A stretch of DNA of 35,711 nucleotides from Bacteroidota bacterium (GCA_003151745.1 PLYJ01000256.1:1-35711), one strand, 5' to 3'; shown: positions 15,392 through 24,391, counted from the first letter of the stretch. Numbers and translations: made by a program. Notes: a model not told the origin generated them from the sequence alone.

Positions 15392-17290
15392 TCATTCCTC
15401 CGCTACAGCCCCGCCCGCATAAAGCTGCTTTCTATATTTCAATGAAGGAGAAGGGATAAACTTTCCAACCCCAAGTTTATCCCATAGTTCATCTACCCGT
15501 TTTATAGTTGCTTCATCAGAAGCAAGAATGTTCGGCCATTCACGGTCGAAGTCATCAAACTCTTTTGTTTTACGCGTACCATCGAATCCGATGTGAGAGC
15601 ATTCATCATTTGATTTGGGATTTATAATAAAATGATCGCGTTTAGGATCAACATTGTTGGCAAAACGCCACACAGCATCAGCAATATCAGTAATGTCTAT
15701 AGTGTGATCAAGGTATATGATCACCTTAACTTGTTTGAAAGCTCCATTCGCAAAAAGCTTTTCATTCAATTCACGAATATGGTTTCTTCTGTTCTTCTCA
15801 ACAGAAACAAAAACCAATGAAATCCCCTTTTCTAAAATACAAGTATTAATTCCTTTGATTTCCGAAAATGGTTGTATCGCCTCAACTTTGAACTTTGAAC
15901 TTTGAACTTTAAACACTTTCTCTTTTCCGATTTCCTCCGTCAACTTCCTCGTCCCGTCAATCCCTACCTTCCCTCCAAAAGCCATCACTGAACAAGAATG
16001 ATCCAACACATCTGTAGGTCCCTGAGTGAAGACAATATCTCTTGCAGGTTCTACATTTTCAGAAATATATTTCGCGACTTCTTCATTGTCATGAATATTT
16101 ACATCTCCGTCCACCACAATCATCATCTTCGTAAACATCATCTGTCCTGCGCCCCATAAGGAATGCATGACCTTGATGGCTTGCCCGGGGTATTCTTTTT
16201 TAATCTTCACAATAACGAGATTATGAAATACTCCTTCCACAGGCATCACCATATCAATGATCTCAGGCACCATCGTCATCTTAATCGGAACAAGAAAAAT
16301 GCGTTCTGTTGCTTTCCCTATCCATGCATCTTCCTGCGGTGGAATACCCACAATCGTAGCAGGATAAACAGCATCCTTACGATGTGTAATACAAGTAATA
16401 TGAAACCGTGGATAGAAATCAGCAAGAGAATAATAACCTGTATGATCGCCAAAAGGACCTTCCAGAATAAATTCCTCCTGCGGATCAATATACCCTTCAA
16501 TGATAAAGTCTGCATCAGCAGGCACCTGTGCATCCTGTGTAAGACACTGTACCAATTCCACTTTCTTCTTTCTCAAAAAGCCAGACAACATATATTCATC
16601 AATGCCATCAGGCAGAGGAGCAGTGGCAGCATACGTGTTCACGGGATCGCCACCAAGTGCAACTACAACGGGCATCTTTAATCCTAACTTTTTATATTCA
16701 TTAAAATGTCGCGCCGAAACTTTATGCCTGTGCCAATGCATGGCAGTCATAGTAGGGGAGAAGACCTGCATTCTATATAAGCCAACATTACGGATACCTG
16801 TGTTCGGATCTTTAGTATGAATGATAGGAAGCGTGAGAAAAGGACCGCCATCTTCAGGCCAGCATTTCAAAACAGGCAGCTTCGTAATATCAGGATTCTT
16901 CATCACCACTTCCTGGCAGGCGCCGCGCCCGCTTATTACTTTAGGCATCCAGGAAGCAATGCTGCTAAGCGTCGGCAACATCTTTAATTTATCTCCGAAT
17001 GATTCTTTAGGAGCAGTAAGCTGTTTTAGCAAATCTTCCATCTGTCTTCCCACATCATCCAGCTTATTCGCACCAAGCGCCATTGCCATCCGCTTCTCTG
17101 TGCCCATGCTGTTAATGAGTAAAGGAAAATCTGTTCCTGTATTTTCAAAAAGCAAAGCAGGCCCATTATGTTTAGAAACACGATCAGTGATTTCAGTGAT
17201 TTCAAGATGAGGATTTACATATTCCTTTATCCGAACCAACTCTCCCGCTGCTTCCAGCGTCTGTATCCAATGGCGGGTGTGTTTATACAT
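15392..17290 (-). CDS. UbiD family decarboxylase, menaquinone type
   Basis: Cytoplasmic prenylated-FMN decarboxylase of 632 residues, the long form annotated as menaquinone biosynthesis decarboxylase in Bacteroidota. The N-terminal part shows LEAAGELVRIKEYVNPHLEI, then ALLFENTGTDFPLLINSMGT and RMAMALG. The central prFMN region has GLYRMQVFSPTMTAMHWHRH, VVVALGGDPVNTYAATAPLP and EGPFGDHTGYYS (about 273-284). The C-terminal part carries HSCSVMAFGGKVGIDGT, IIYLDHTIDITDIADAVWR and GFDGTRKT. An odd stretch near residues 459-470 (KVFKVQSSKFKVEA) is encoded by a heptamer run, probably an in-frame insertion. The role in the futalosine menaquinone route is inferred from the family. A -7-like box lies 18 bases upstream. 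Confidence 0.9.
   Translation of the reverse strand: MYKHTRHWIQTLEAAGELVRIKEYVNPHLEITEITDRVSKHNGPALLFENTGTDFPLLINSMGTEKRMAMALGANKLDDVGRQMEDLLKQLTAPKESFGDKLKMLPTLSSIASWMPKVISGRGACQEVVMKNPDITKLPVLKCWPEDGGPFLTLPIIHTKDPNTGIRNVGLYRMQVFSPTMTAMHWHRHKVSARHFNEYKKLGLKMPVVVALGGDPVNTYAATAPLPDGIDEYMLSGFLRKKKVELVQCLTQDAQVPADADFIIEGYIDPQEEFILEGPFGDHTGYYSLADFYPRFHITCITHRKDAVYPATIVGIPPQEDAWIGKATERIFLVPIKMTMVPEIIDMVMPVEGVFHNLVIVKIKKEYPGQAIKVMHSLWGAGQMMFTKMMIVVDGDVNIHDNEEVAKYISENVEPARDIVFTQGPTDVLDHSCSVMAFGGKVGIDGTRKLTEEIGKEKVFKVQSSKFKVEAIQPFSEIKGINTCILEKGISLVFVSVEKNRRNHIRELNEKLFANGAFKQVKVIIYLDHTIDITDIADAVWRFANNVDPKRDHFIINPKSNDECSHIGFDGTRKTKEFDDFDREWPNILASDEATIKRVDELWDKLGVGKFIPSPSLKYRKQLYAGGAVAEE
15884..15914. 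repeat. Heptamer run inside the UbiD coding sequence
   Basis: Three AACTTTG heptamers and one AACTTTA, plus a final AAC, lie in frame within the gene. The sequence matches the GTTTAAA-type intergenic hairpins (4566-4645 and 26203-26254) read from the other strand. Only one arm is present. It adds about ten residues rich in Lys, Phe, Val and Ser to the protein. Confidence 0.8.
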
Positions 17291-17308
17291 TTTATTTGAA
17301 AGAAAATG

Positions 17309-17316
17309 CGAAGATA
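17309..17316 (-). promoter_or_regulatory. Possible -7 box for the UbiD gene
   Basis: On the minus strand this reads TATCTTCG, seven of eight bases of TAnnTTTG, 18 bases before the ATG. No clear -33 element is seen. Confidence 0.4.
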
Positions 17317-17384
17317 GGAACTACCGGTGGTTTATAATTGACGGGTTGTCCATTCTCCTTAATTAAATCTTCAATATTTAATAT

Positions 17385-17392
17385 TAACTTTG
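17385..17392 (+). promoter_or_regulatory. Probable -7 box for the TonB receptor-DUF4249 operon
   Basis: TAACTTTG is a full match to TAnnTTTG and lies 82 bases before the ATG at 17475, in the gap shared with the divergent UbiD gene. Confidence 0.45.
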
Positions 17393-17474
17393 ACAGCCCT
17401 CCCCAAATAATTACAGGCATTTTGCGTTAGCTTTTTAAGTTTTTCTTTCTATTGATAATTCTTCCAAATCTTTC

Positions 17475-19829
17475 ATGAAGTATTACTTTTTATTAGTAGC
17501 ATTCATCATTGTTACCTGTTCATCCTTCGCGCAAAATATGTGTACTCTTAGCGGCACTGTGCAGGATGCGAAAACTGGTGAGGTGATGATTGGTGTTATC
17601 ATTACAATCAAAGAGCTTTCTGGCACGGGCGCTGCAACAAATGCTTATGGTTTCTATTCTCTCTCTGTGAAGCCTGGAAAATATACAGTCAGTTTCAGAT
17701 ACATTGGCTATGCTGATAAAGATACTTTGATAAATTTACAAAAGAGTGTGAAATGGAAAATAGACCTTGATGAATCTGGAACTACATTAGGCGAGGTAGT
17801 CGTTACTGCCGACCGGCCTGATAAAAATATAACTTCTTCGCAGATGAGCGTTGATAAGCTCAGTGTAAAAGAAATAAGCGACATACCGGTTTTATTTGGT
17901 GAAAAAGACATTCTTAAAACCCTTCAATTACTTCCGGGCATTAAAGCGGTCACCGAAGGCAACTCCGGTATATATGTGCGTGGTGGAGGTGCCGATCAGA
18001 ACCTCGTGCTGCTGGATGAGGCAAATGTTTATAATCCTTCTCACGTTCTTGGTTTTTTTTCTGTATTTAATTCAGATGCCATTAAAGATGTAACCGTATA
18101 TAAAGGAGGAATTCCTGCTGAATACGGCGGACGTATTTCTTCTGTACTTGATATTAAAATGAATGATGGCGACAATAAGGAGTTTAAGACTACAGGAGGC
18201 ATAGGCCTCATTGATTCCCGCCTCACTTTTGAAGGCCCGATTAAAAAGAATAAAAGCTCCTTTATTGTATCAGCAAGAAGAACGTATGCGGATTTATTTT
18301 TGAAAATATTAGGTCCGAGCAATCTTAGAAACACACAGCTATATTTCTATGATGTCAATGTCAAGGCAAATTATGAGTTAGGAGCTAATGATCGTGTTTT
18401 TGTTTCAGGTTATTTTGGAAGAGATGCTTTTAATTTTAATAACAACACAAATTCAAATCAGAACTTTGGTATTAATTGGGGTAACACTACAGGAACTCTA
18501 CGATGGAATCATCTGTTCACCGATAAGCTCTTTTTAAACAGTTCGTTTGTTTATAGCAATTACAGCAACGACATTACAATTGGCGCAAGTGATGCTCAAT
18601 TTATGATTATTACCGGCATCAGGGATTACTCTCTTAAAGAAGATTTTCAATATTATATTAGTCCAAAAAATACATTGAAGTTCGGCGGCCAGTCTATCTT
18701 CCACACTTTTATACCAGGTGAAATAACTATAAACACCGGTTCTGCCATATTGCCCCGCGCTCTTCTTAGCAATACAGTCCAGCGCGAGCATGCACTTGAA
18801 AGCGCCCTTTATATGTCAGATGATTATACACTGAGCAAAAAGATAACAGTCACTTATGGCTTACGGTATTCACTGTTTACTCAGCTTGGCCCCGGCAACA
18901 TTTATTCTTACGATGCGAATGGTAACGTCATTGATTCTTCCATGTATTCAACAAACCAGGCAGTTAAAACGTATGCCGGCATAGAGCCCAGAATTTCTGC
19001 TGTATATATACTTAATCCCGCAAGTTCAATAAAGGCATCCTACAACCACATCAATCAATATTTACAGCTTCTTTCCAACACAACTGTTTCAACGCCTGTC
19101 GATCTTTGGGTTCCTGCAAGCGCTATCGTGAAGCCGCAGATTGGTGACCAGGAAGATATCGGGTATTTCAGAAACTTTAAAGATAATACCTATGAATCTT
19201 CCGTAGAAGTCTATTATAAAAACATGCAAAACCAGATTGATTATAAGGACGGAGCAAACCTGCTTTTCAATAAAGAAATAGAATCACAACTACTTTTCGG
19301 CAGGGGATGGGCTTACGGTGCAGAATTCTTTCTAAAGAAAAAATATGGCAGGCTTAACGGATGGGTTGGATATACCTGGTCGCGCACGTTCCGTGAATTC
19401 GATGGAATTGACAATGGAGTTCCTTTTCCGGCAAGGCAGGATATTATTCATGACGTATCTATAGTTGGTATATATGATTACAGCAAGAAATGGACATTCT
19501 CAGCTACTTTTGTTTACTATACCGGTAGTTCAGTAACCTTTCCTAGTGGTAAATACGAAGTTGATGGAAATATATTAAGCCTCTATACTTCACGTAACGG
19601 CTACAGGATGCCTCCATACAATCGTTTAGATGTTGGTGTTACCTTAATCACCAAGAAAACAGCAAAGCGGGAAGCAAGCTGGAATTTCTCAATATATAAT
19701 GTGTATGCGCGTGAAAATGCATTCTCCATCTACTTCCAGCCCGATCCTAATGATGCCACAAAAACACAGGCAGTGCAGCTTTCTCTGTTCCGCTTTGTGC
19801 CTTCAGCAACGTATAACTTTAAATTTTAA
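17475..19829 (+). CDS. TonB-dependent receptor with carboxypeptidase-regulatory-like domain
   Basis: Complete outer-membrane receptor of 784 residues. A signal peptide (YYFLLVAFIIVTCSSFAQ) is cleaved near residue 19. The regulatory-like beta-sandwich covers about 23-100 (LSGTVQDAKTGEVMIGVIIT, then YGFYSLSVKPGKYTVSFRYI). The plug (about 105-230) contains EVVVTADRPD, LQLLPGIKAV, GIYVRGGGADQNLVLLDEA, VYNPSHVLGFFSVF and GGIPAEYGGRISSVLDIKM. The barrel ends in FVPSATYNFKF with a terminal Phe. A DUF4249 lipoprotein starts 6 bases after the stop; in Bacteroidota the pair is a recurrent unit in which the lipoprotein is thought to be the surface partner of the receptor. Substrate unknown. Confidence 0.95.
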   Translation: MKYYFLLVAFIIVTCSSFAQNMCTLSGTVQDAKTGEVMIGVIITIKELSGTGAATNAYGFYSLSVKPGKYTVSFRYIGYADKDTLINLQKSVKWKIDLDESGTTLGEVVVTADRPDKNITSSQMSVDKLSVKEISDIPVLFGEKDILKTLQLLPGIKAVTEGNSGIYVRGGGADQNLVLLDEANVYNPSHVLGFFSVFNSDAIKDVTVYKGGIPAEYGGRISSVLDIKMNDGDNKEFKTTGGIGLIDSRLTFEGPIKKNKSSFIVSARRTYADLFLKILGPSNLRNTQLYFYDVNVKANYELGANDRVFVSGYFGRDAFNFNNNTNSNQNFGINWGNTTGTLRWNHLFTDKLFLNSSFVYSNYSNDITIGASDAQFMIITGIRDYSLKEDFQYYISPKNTLKFGGQSIFHTFIPGEITINTGSAILPRALLSNTVQREHALESALYMSDDYTLSKKITVTYGLRYSLFTQLGPGNIYSYDANGNVIDSSMYSTNQAVKTYAGIEPRISAVYILNPASSIKASYNHINQYLQLLSNTTVSTPVDLWVPASAIVKPQIGDQEDIGYFRNFKDNTYESSVEVYYKNMQNQIDYKDGANLLFNKEIESQLLFGRGWAYGAEFFLKKKYGRLNGWVGYTWSRTFREFDGIDNGVPFPARQDIIHDVSIVGIYDYSKKWTFSATFVYYTGSSVTFPSGKYEVDGNILSLYTSRNGYRMPPYNRLDVGVTLITKKTAKREASWNFSIYNVYARENAFSIYFQPDPNDATKTQAVQLSLFRFVPSATYNFKF

Positions 19830-19835
19830 GCAGCA

Positions 19836-20624
19836 ATGAAAACAAGAAATATTATATTCATAGCAGCGATTCTCATCTGTATCACCTCTTGTGAAAAAGT
19901 AATTTACATTGACCTGAATACTGTAAATCCTCTGGTAATTGTGGAAGGCAACATTACCGATTTGCCAGGACCATATACCGTTAAGTTAAGTAATACAGTA
20001 AACTATTACGACCCGAATGTCTTCCCCGCCGTCGCCGGTGCCAAGGTTACTGTCTCTGATAATGCGAGCAATTCAGAAGTATTGAAAGAAACAACTCCCG
20101 GAATTTATCAAACATCTTCGCTCCAAGGCGTCATCGGCAGAACCTATTCACTCAATATTGTTACAAGTGGCGGGAATACTTACACTGCACAATCCACCAT
20201 GCCCGATAGCGTGCCTATTGATTCGATAAATTTCACCATAAGGAACGACAGCACATATCGTACAATATGCAAGTTCAAAGACCCTCCAGGAATAATTAAT
20301 TATTATAAGCTGCAAGTAAGCTCCAACGACACCTTGGCACTTGATACCACCAATGTTCGAATCCTCGAAGATGGTTTGGCAGACGGGCAGGAACTATCCA
20401 TAACCTACAGAACCCGTTTCGTCTTGGGTGACACCGCAAATGTTATGCTTGATTGTATTGATCTTGCCACATATAATTTCTATAGAACCATGGCAAATGT
20501 AGAAGGAGGAATTGGTGCATCTTTAGGTTCTCCTCCTGCAAACCCCGTCACCAATGTAAGTAACGGAGGCTTGGGCTATTTTTCCGCTCATGCAGTCACA
20601 AAAAAATCGGCAGTTGTGCACTGA
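19836..20624 (+). CDS. DUF4249 family lipoprotein
   Basis: Lipoprotein of 262 residues. The signal peptide KTRNIIFIAAILICITSC ends in a lipobox (ITSC), with Cys at residue 19 the acylation site. The body is mostly beta: VNPLVIVEGNITDLPGPYTV, then KLSNTVNYYD, GAKVTVSDN, GIYQTSSLQGVIGRTYSL. The end, VSNGGLGYFSAHAV, is characteristic of DUF4249. This is toward the short end of the family but appears intact. It starts 6 bases after the TonB receptor and is surely co-transcribed. By analogy with SusC/SusD pairs it may help capture the ligand at the outer membrane; that role is inference. Confidence 0.88.
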   Translation: MKTRNIIFIAAILICITSCEKVIYIDLNTVNPLVIVEGNITDLPGPYTVKLSNTVNYYDPNVFPAVAGAKVTVSDNASNSEVLKETTPGIYQTSSLQGVIGRTYSLNIVTSGGNTYTAQSTMPDSVPIDSINFTIRNDSTYRTICKFKDPPGIINYYKLQVSSNDTLALDTTNVRILEDGLADGQELSITYRTRFVLGDTANVMLDCIDLATYNFYRTMANVEGGIGASLGSPPANPVTNVSNGGLGYFSAHAVTKKSAVVH

Positions 20625-20767
20625 CGACGAAACCCGCACTGCTGTTGAAAAAATTACAATGCCGCTCATTTTTGTCATTCTTTTTTTGCATTTTAAGAAA
20701 CATTGTATTTATATTTTTTTTACTTATTCTTTCACTCACAATGAACTCAAATCTCTCATAAAACTCT

Positions 20768-20803
20768 CCCCTCTCTTTTGGAGAGGGGTTGGGGGTGAGG
20801 CGT
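20768..20803. repeat. REP-like hairpin, copy 1
   Basis: CCCCTCTC (20768-20775) pairs with GAGAGGGG (20781-20788) across TTTTG, followed by TTGGGGGTGAGG. The same layout recurs at 24475-24511, so this is a dispersed palindromic element. It is far more G+C-rich than its surroundings. Confidence 0.75.
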
Positions 20804-20902
20804 TATTTTTACCATCACTTCACCAAACAAAATAATCACCCTCATTATCAGCACTTAGAAAAATTGTTGATAAAATTCTGAATCACCGCGCACTCTTTTT
20901 TC

Positions 20903-20910
20903 TATTTTTG
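20903..20910 (+). promoter_or_regulatory. Possible -7 box for dnaB
   Basis: TATTTTTG fits TAnnTTTG, 77 bases before the ATG at 20988. No TTTG -33 element is at the usual distance. Confidence 0.35.
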
Positions 20911-20987
20911 AATCCCAATAAATAGTTCCATTCATTTATGGTGATTTATTGGACTAAACCACACCAATAAATTTTTGTTTTCCAATA

Positions 20988-22550
20988 ATGAGTGAATCAG
21001 AAGAATCCGCAAGAGAAGTAGAAACCGCCTCCCGTCCTAGAAGAACAGCAAGCAAATCAACCGTCAGCAGCCTCTTGGCAGGCAACTTCGGAAAACTCCC
21101 TCCACAGGCAGTTGATCTCGAAGAAGCCGTTCTCGGTGCGCTCATGCTTGAGAAGAATGCACTCACTTCTGTCATAGACATTCTTCATCCCGATTCTTTT
21201 TACAAAGACACACACAAAATTATTTTCCAGGCAATACGTCGGTTGTTTGACAAACAACAACCCATAGACATTCTCACCGTCACCAACGAACTCAAATTCA
21301 CCGGCGAGCTTGACATTGTCGGTGGTCCCTTCTTCATCACGCAGCTCACCAATCGCGTTGCATCATCAGCCAACATCGAATTCCACTCGCGCATCATCCT
21401 TCAAAAGCACATCCAGCGCGAGCTAATCAGAATTTCTTCTGACATCATCAAAGATGCCTACGAAGACACCACCGATGTTTTCGAGCTGTTCAACAAAGCC
21501 GAAAAAAATCTTTTCGAAGTAACGCAAGGCAACATCACCCGCAACTACCAGGAAATGAAAAGCCTTGTAAGCGAAGCCATCAAGGAAGTAGAGGCCGCCC
21601 GTCTCAAAGGCACAGGCATCACAGGCATCGAATCCGGCTTCACAGAGCTTGACCGCGTCACAGCAGGTTGGCAAAAAAGCGACCTCGTCATCGTCGCCGC
21701 CCGACCCGGCATGGGTAAAACAGCATTCGTGCTCTCCCTCGCCCGCAATGCAGCCATAGACTTCAAGCATCCCGTCGCCTTCTTCTCCCTCGAAATGTCG
21801 TCCGTGCAGCTCGTCAACCGTCTCATCTCAGGCGAAGCAGAAATTCCTGCCGACAAGCTCAAGAAAGGAACCCTCGCAGCCCACGAGTGGCAGCAGCTCA
21901 ACGCCAAAATCGGAAAGCTCTCCGAAGCCAAGCTCCTCATAGACGACACGCCGGCCCTCTCCATCTTCGACCTCCGCTCAAAAGCGCGCAGGTTAAAGCA
22001 GGAGCACGACATACAGCTCATCATCATAGACTATATACAATTAATGCGCGGCGAAACAGAAAACCGCAACGGCAATCGCGAGCAGGAAATCTCCCTCATC
22101 TCCCGCTCCCTCAAAAGCATCGCCAAGGAGCTCAATGTCCCCATCATCGCCCTCTCGCAGCTCAGCCGAATGGTCGAGCATCGCGGAGGCATCAAGCGCC
22201 CCCAGCTCTCCGACCTTCGCGAATCCGGAGCCATCGAGCAGGACGCCGACATGGTGCTCTTCATATATAGACCCGAATACTACGGCCTCACCGAAGACGA
22301 AAACAACAACTCCACCCGCAGCGTAGCCGAAATCATCATCGCCAAGCACCGCAACGGAGCCCTGCGCGACGTGCGCCTCCGCTTCATAGACACCCTCGCC
22401 AAGTTCACCGACTTCGATTCCTTCGACAACTCCGCCGGCGATTCATCCGGTCAAGCACCCTCTGTCACAGACTACGAACCCACAAACCGAATCGTCCGTT
22501 CTCGCATGAATGAGTTGCCCGATGATGATCCTACAGAATCTCCGTTCTAG
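20988..22550 (+). CDS. dnaB: Replicative DNA helicase DnaB
   Basis: Hexameric 5'-3' helicase of the replication fork, 520 residues. After a Ser/Arg/Thr-rich tail of about 35 residues comes the N-terminal DnaB domain (LPPQAVDLEEAVLGALMLEK, PDSFYKDTHKIIFQAI, PIDILTVTNEL). The RecA-like core begins near 210: GITGIESGFTELDRVTAGWQ, Walker A ARPGMGKT (238-245), FFSLEMSSVQLVNRL, Walker B LIIIDYIQLM (344-353), and ALSQLSRMVEHR then PQLSDLRESGAIEQDADMV. The length shows no intein. Codon third positions are dominated by C and G, increasingly toward the 3' end, unlike every neighbour. It ends 37 bases from a convergent AT-rich gene. Confidence 0.97.
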   Translation: MSESEESAREVETASRPRRTASKSTVSSLLAGNFGKLPPQAVDLEEAVLGALMLEKNALTSVIDILHPDSFYKDTHKIIFQAIRRLFDKQQPIDILTVTNELKFTGELDIVGGPFFITQLTNRVASSANIEFHSRIILQKHIQRELIRISSDIIKDAYEDTTDVFELFNKAEKNLFEVTQGNITRNYQEMKSLVSEAIKEVEAARLKGTGITGIESGFTELDRVTAGWQKSDLVIVAARPGMGKTAFVLSLARNAAIDFKHPVAFFSLEMSSVQLVNRLISGEAEIPADKLKKGTLAAHEWQQLNAKIGKLSEAKLLIDDTPALSIFDLRSKARRLKQEHDIQLIIIDYIQLMRGETENRNGNREQEISLISRSLKSIAKELNVPIIALSQLSRMVEHRGGIKRPQLSDLRESGAIEQDADMVLFIYRPEYYGLTEDENNNSTRSVAEIIIAKHRNGALRDVRLRFIDTLAKFTDFDSFDNSAGDSSGQAPSVTDYEPTNRIVRSRMNELPDDDPTESPF

Positions 22551-22587
22551 AGATAAGTATGTAAAAAATCAACAATTATTTTTTTGT

Positions 22588-23262
22588 TCAGGCAACCGCA
22601 GATTTAATCGAGCGGTCATATAATACAAAACTCTCTTTCACCAAAGTATCTGAGTGTATTTTTAACAACCCTTTGCCATCGTAAGTTATTTTAGAAAGAA
22701 TGGTAAGAGGATTTTCATCTCCGATATTTACTTTATGTAAAATAAAGAACAATTTATCCAAAGAAAAATTAAGACATTGAAATTTATAACTTGCAACTGT
22801 TCCAATTTCTTTTTCAACTCCAATTAAACTTCCTCGAGAGCCACTCACAATATGATCAATCTCCTGGATGGATGTTTGATAAACAGGAAAGAGCATATTT
22901 TCGCCAAACAATTCTCCGAAGAAAATTTTTCGTTTTTGCCTGTCGTTGATTCTTATTTCAATATGACTTTGTTTATCATAAAGAAGTCCTGACAATCGAA
23001 ATACATTTCCAAAGTCAGACAGCGACTTATATAAAGGCGATTTTAAAACCTCATAAAAGGAAGGATCAAACACTGCGTGATTAAATTCCGATCTAATTAC
23101 TTTAGAACAATCAAAAAACTTTTTCCATGTAACATCATCAAATTCCCCTTTGACAATGTTACATCCTATTCCAAAAAAGTTTATTCTTATTTTATCCGAT
23201 TTGTTCTTCATGGTACAAAAACCTGGAAGCACTTTTAAAAATTCTTTAAAATTAGTTGTCAA
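22588..23262 (-). CDS. Uncharacterised protein, partner of an HsdR-N-like nuclease
   Basis: Protein of up to 224 residues with no recognised family. The longest start is TTG, 3 bases after the stop of the upstream nuclease-like gene; the first ATG is at 23211 (MKNKSDKIRINFFGIG), giving 207 residues. Tight spacing supports translational coupling, so either start is possible. The sequence is mixed alpha/beta, rich in Lys, Ile and Phe, with no membrane segment or signal. It includes SHIEIRINDRQKRKIFFGEL and FPVYQTSIQEIDHIVSGSRG. The DNA is strongly AT-rich, in sharp contrast to the convergent dnaB. A role in defence or DNA processing with the nuclease is guessed only from position. Confidence 0.7.
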   Translation of the reverse strand: MTTNFKEFLKVLPGFCTMKNKSDKIRINFFGIGCNIVKGEFDDVTWKKFFDCSKVIRSEFNHAVFDPSFYEVLKSPLYKSLSDFGNVFRLSGLLYDKQSHIEIRINDRQKRKIFFGELFGENMLFPVYQTSIQEIDHIVSGSRGSLIGVEKEIGTVASYKFQCLNFSLDKLFFILHKVNIGDENPLTILSKITYDGKGLLKIHSDTLVKESFVLYDRSIKSAVA

Positions 23263-23265
23263 ATT

Positions 23266-24345
23266 CTATTTTCTACTCTCAATTTGTACAGTTATTTTTT
23301 CATTCAGAGCTTTTGCAATTCTTTCTAAATAATCTTTTTTCAGTGGTGTTCCGTGATTTATGTTTATGTAATAAGGTGTACCTGATAACTGCTTATATTT
23401 TTTCTTTACGCCTACATTGAATGGTTTATCAGAAATTAATGGAGCGCCGCCGGTTATGGATAGTTTTTTTACTCGGTCAACTCCGAATATTCTAATTGTA
23501 TTGATAAATGTATCTATTGCCTTATTTTCATTAATTGTTTTTCTTCCATCAGGAAAAACTACTTTCAATATTGTCTGGTCTGCTCTAATATCAGTTCCAA
23601 TGGATAAATTCGTTTTTAAATTATCCTCATATTGTTCATCATAATCATCTTCTTCTTTAATTTCTTCTTTATTATTAAGGAATTTTAGAACATAATCGTC
23701 AGAAGGTCTGAAACCACAATTCTTTTCTGTTTCGTCAGCTAATAATTGAATAAAATCAGGAGAAGGGTTAGATAATAAATTTTTCCATATAACGGGCAAT
23801 GATTCATCTATTGCAATTTGTTTTTTCTGGCCTTGTAAAGAATCTTCGGCAGAACGAATTGAATTACCATTCTCTACATTTTCTTTAGAAAGAAAACAAA
23901 TTATTTTGTCACTTATTTCATCGGAATTTTGACTTTTTAAGTCAATCGTAAAAAACTTCCTTTTCTTCCAATCACCTTCTTTTAAAGGTAAATAAAACCA
24001 CCAAGTAAGACCATTAGTTAAAATCGAAAGAGGAACACCTGCGTTAAATGAATACTCCAATAATTGCTCTTGATGTTTTTGTTTATCGAGATCATCTTCT
24101 TTGATTCGTTTTACTTCAATAAATACTTTATTTGCGTTTTTTATTCTTAACGCATAATCTACTCGTTTTAATTTGCCTTCATCAATAAAATATTCGGGGA
24201 ATATTTCGTTACGATTAAAAATATCCCAACCAAGAATTGAAAGTAATCGCAAAATTATCGTTTGCTTAGTTGCCTGTTCGTCAAATTGAAATAAATCTTT
24301 TGACTCCTTTATTGTGTCAATAGCTAAAGTTAATTTTTGTTTCAT
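23266..24345 (-). CDS. HsdR N-terminal-like nuclease domain protein
   Basis: Protein of 359 residues. The N-terminal half (about 1-130) looks like the type I restriction HSDR_N fold: TIILRLLSILGWDIFNRNEI, then RVDYALRIKNANKVFIEVKR. D63, E77 and K79 form a PD-(D/E)xK-type motif, and LEYSFNAGVPLSILTNGLTW follows as in that family. No helicase motor or methylase is encoded nearby, so this is a solitary nuclease. A variable acidic linker covers about 150-245. The C-terminal 100 residues (VFPDGRKTINENKAIDTFIN, ITGGAPLISD, YYININHGTPLKKDYLERIA) resemble a small domain seen at the end of other solitary HsdR-N proteins. The unknown 224-residue protein follows at once. The DNA is AT-rich, suggesting acquisition. 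Confidence 0.8.
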   Translation of the reverse strand: MKQKLTLAIDTIKESKDLFQFDEQATKQTIILRLLSILGWDIFNRNEIFPEYFIDEGKLKRVDYALRIKNANKVFIEVKRIKEDDLDKQKHQEQLLEYSFNAGVPLSILTNGLTWWFYLPLKEGDWKKRKFFTIDLKSQNSDEISDKIICFLSKENVENGNSIRSAEDSLQGQKKQIAIDESLPVIWKNLLSNPSPDFIQLLADETEKNCGFRPSDDYVLKFLNNKEEIKEEDDYDEQYEDNLKTNLSIGTDIRADQTILKVVFPDGRKTINENKAIDTFINTIRIFGVDRVKKLSITGGAPLISDKPFNVGVKKKYKQLSGTPYYININHGTPLKKDYLERIAKALNEKITVQIESRK

Positions 24346-24383
24346 TTGCTTGTCATTTTAAATGTTTTCGTGCTACCAAGTTG

Positions 24384-24391
24384 TAAATTTA
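24384..24391 (-). promoter_or_regulatory. Possible -7 box for the nuclease pair
   Basis: On the minus strand this reads TAAATTTA, seven of eight bases of TAnnTTTG, 38 bases before the ATG at 24345. Confidence 0.35.

Larger units (their letters stand above)
20625..20987. other. Intergenic region before dnaB
   Basis: This 363-base AT-rich gap contains a REP-like C/G-rich hairpin (20768-20803) and a -7-like box (20903-20910). No gene is seen; a short overlapping frame at 20590-20835 runs through the hairpin and is not credible. Confidence 0.65.

Noticed and set aside
16163-16681. Plus-strand open frame of 172 residues inside the UbiD gene
   Set aside because: It is the antisense shadow of a well-supported coding sequence and has no protein-like features.
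21423-22349. Several long antisense and alternative frames across dnaB
   Set aside because: High G+C at third positions reduces stop codons in other frames; the DnaB frame has all the motifs.
20988-22550. Intein in DnaB
   Set aside because: The protein is of normal length, and Walker A, Walker B and the DLRESG region are uninterrupted.
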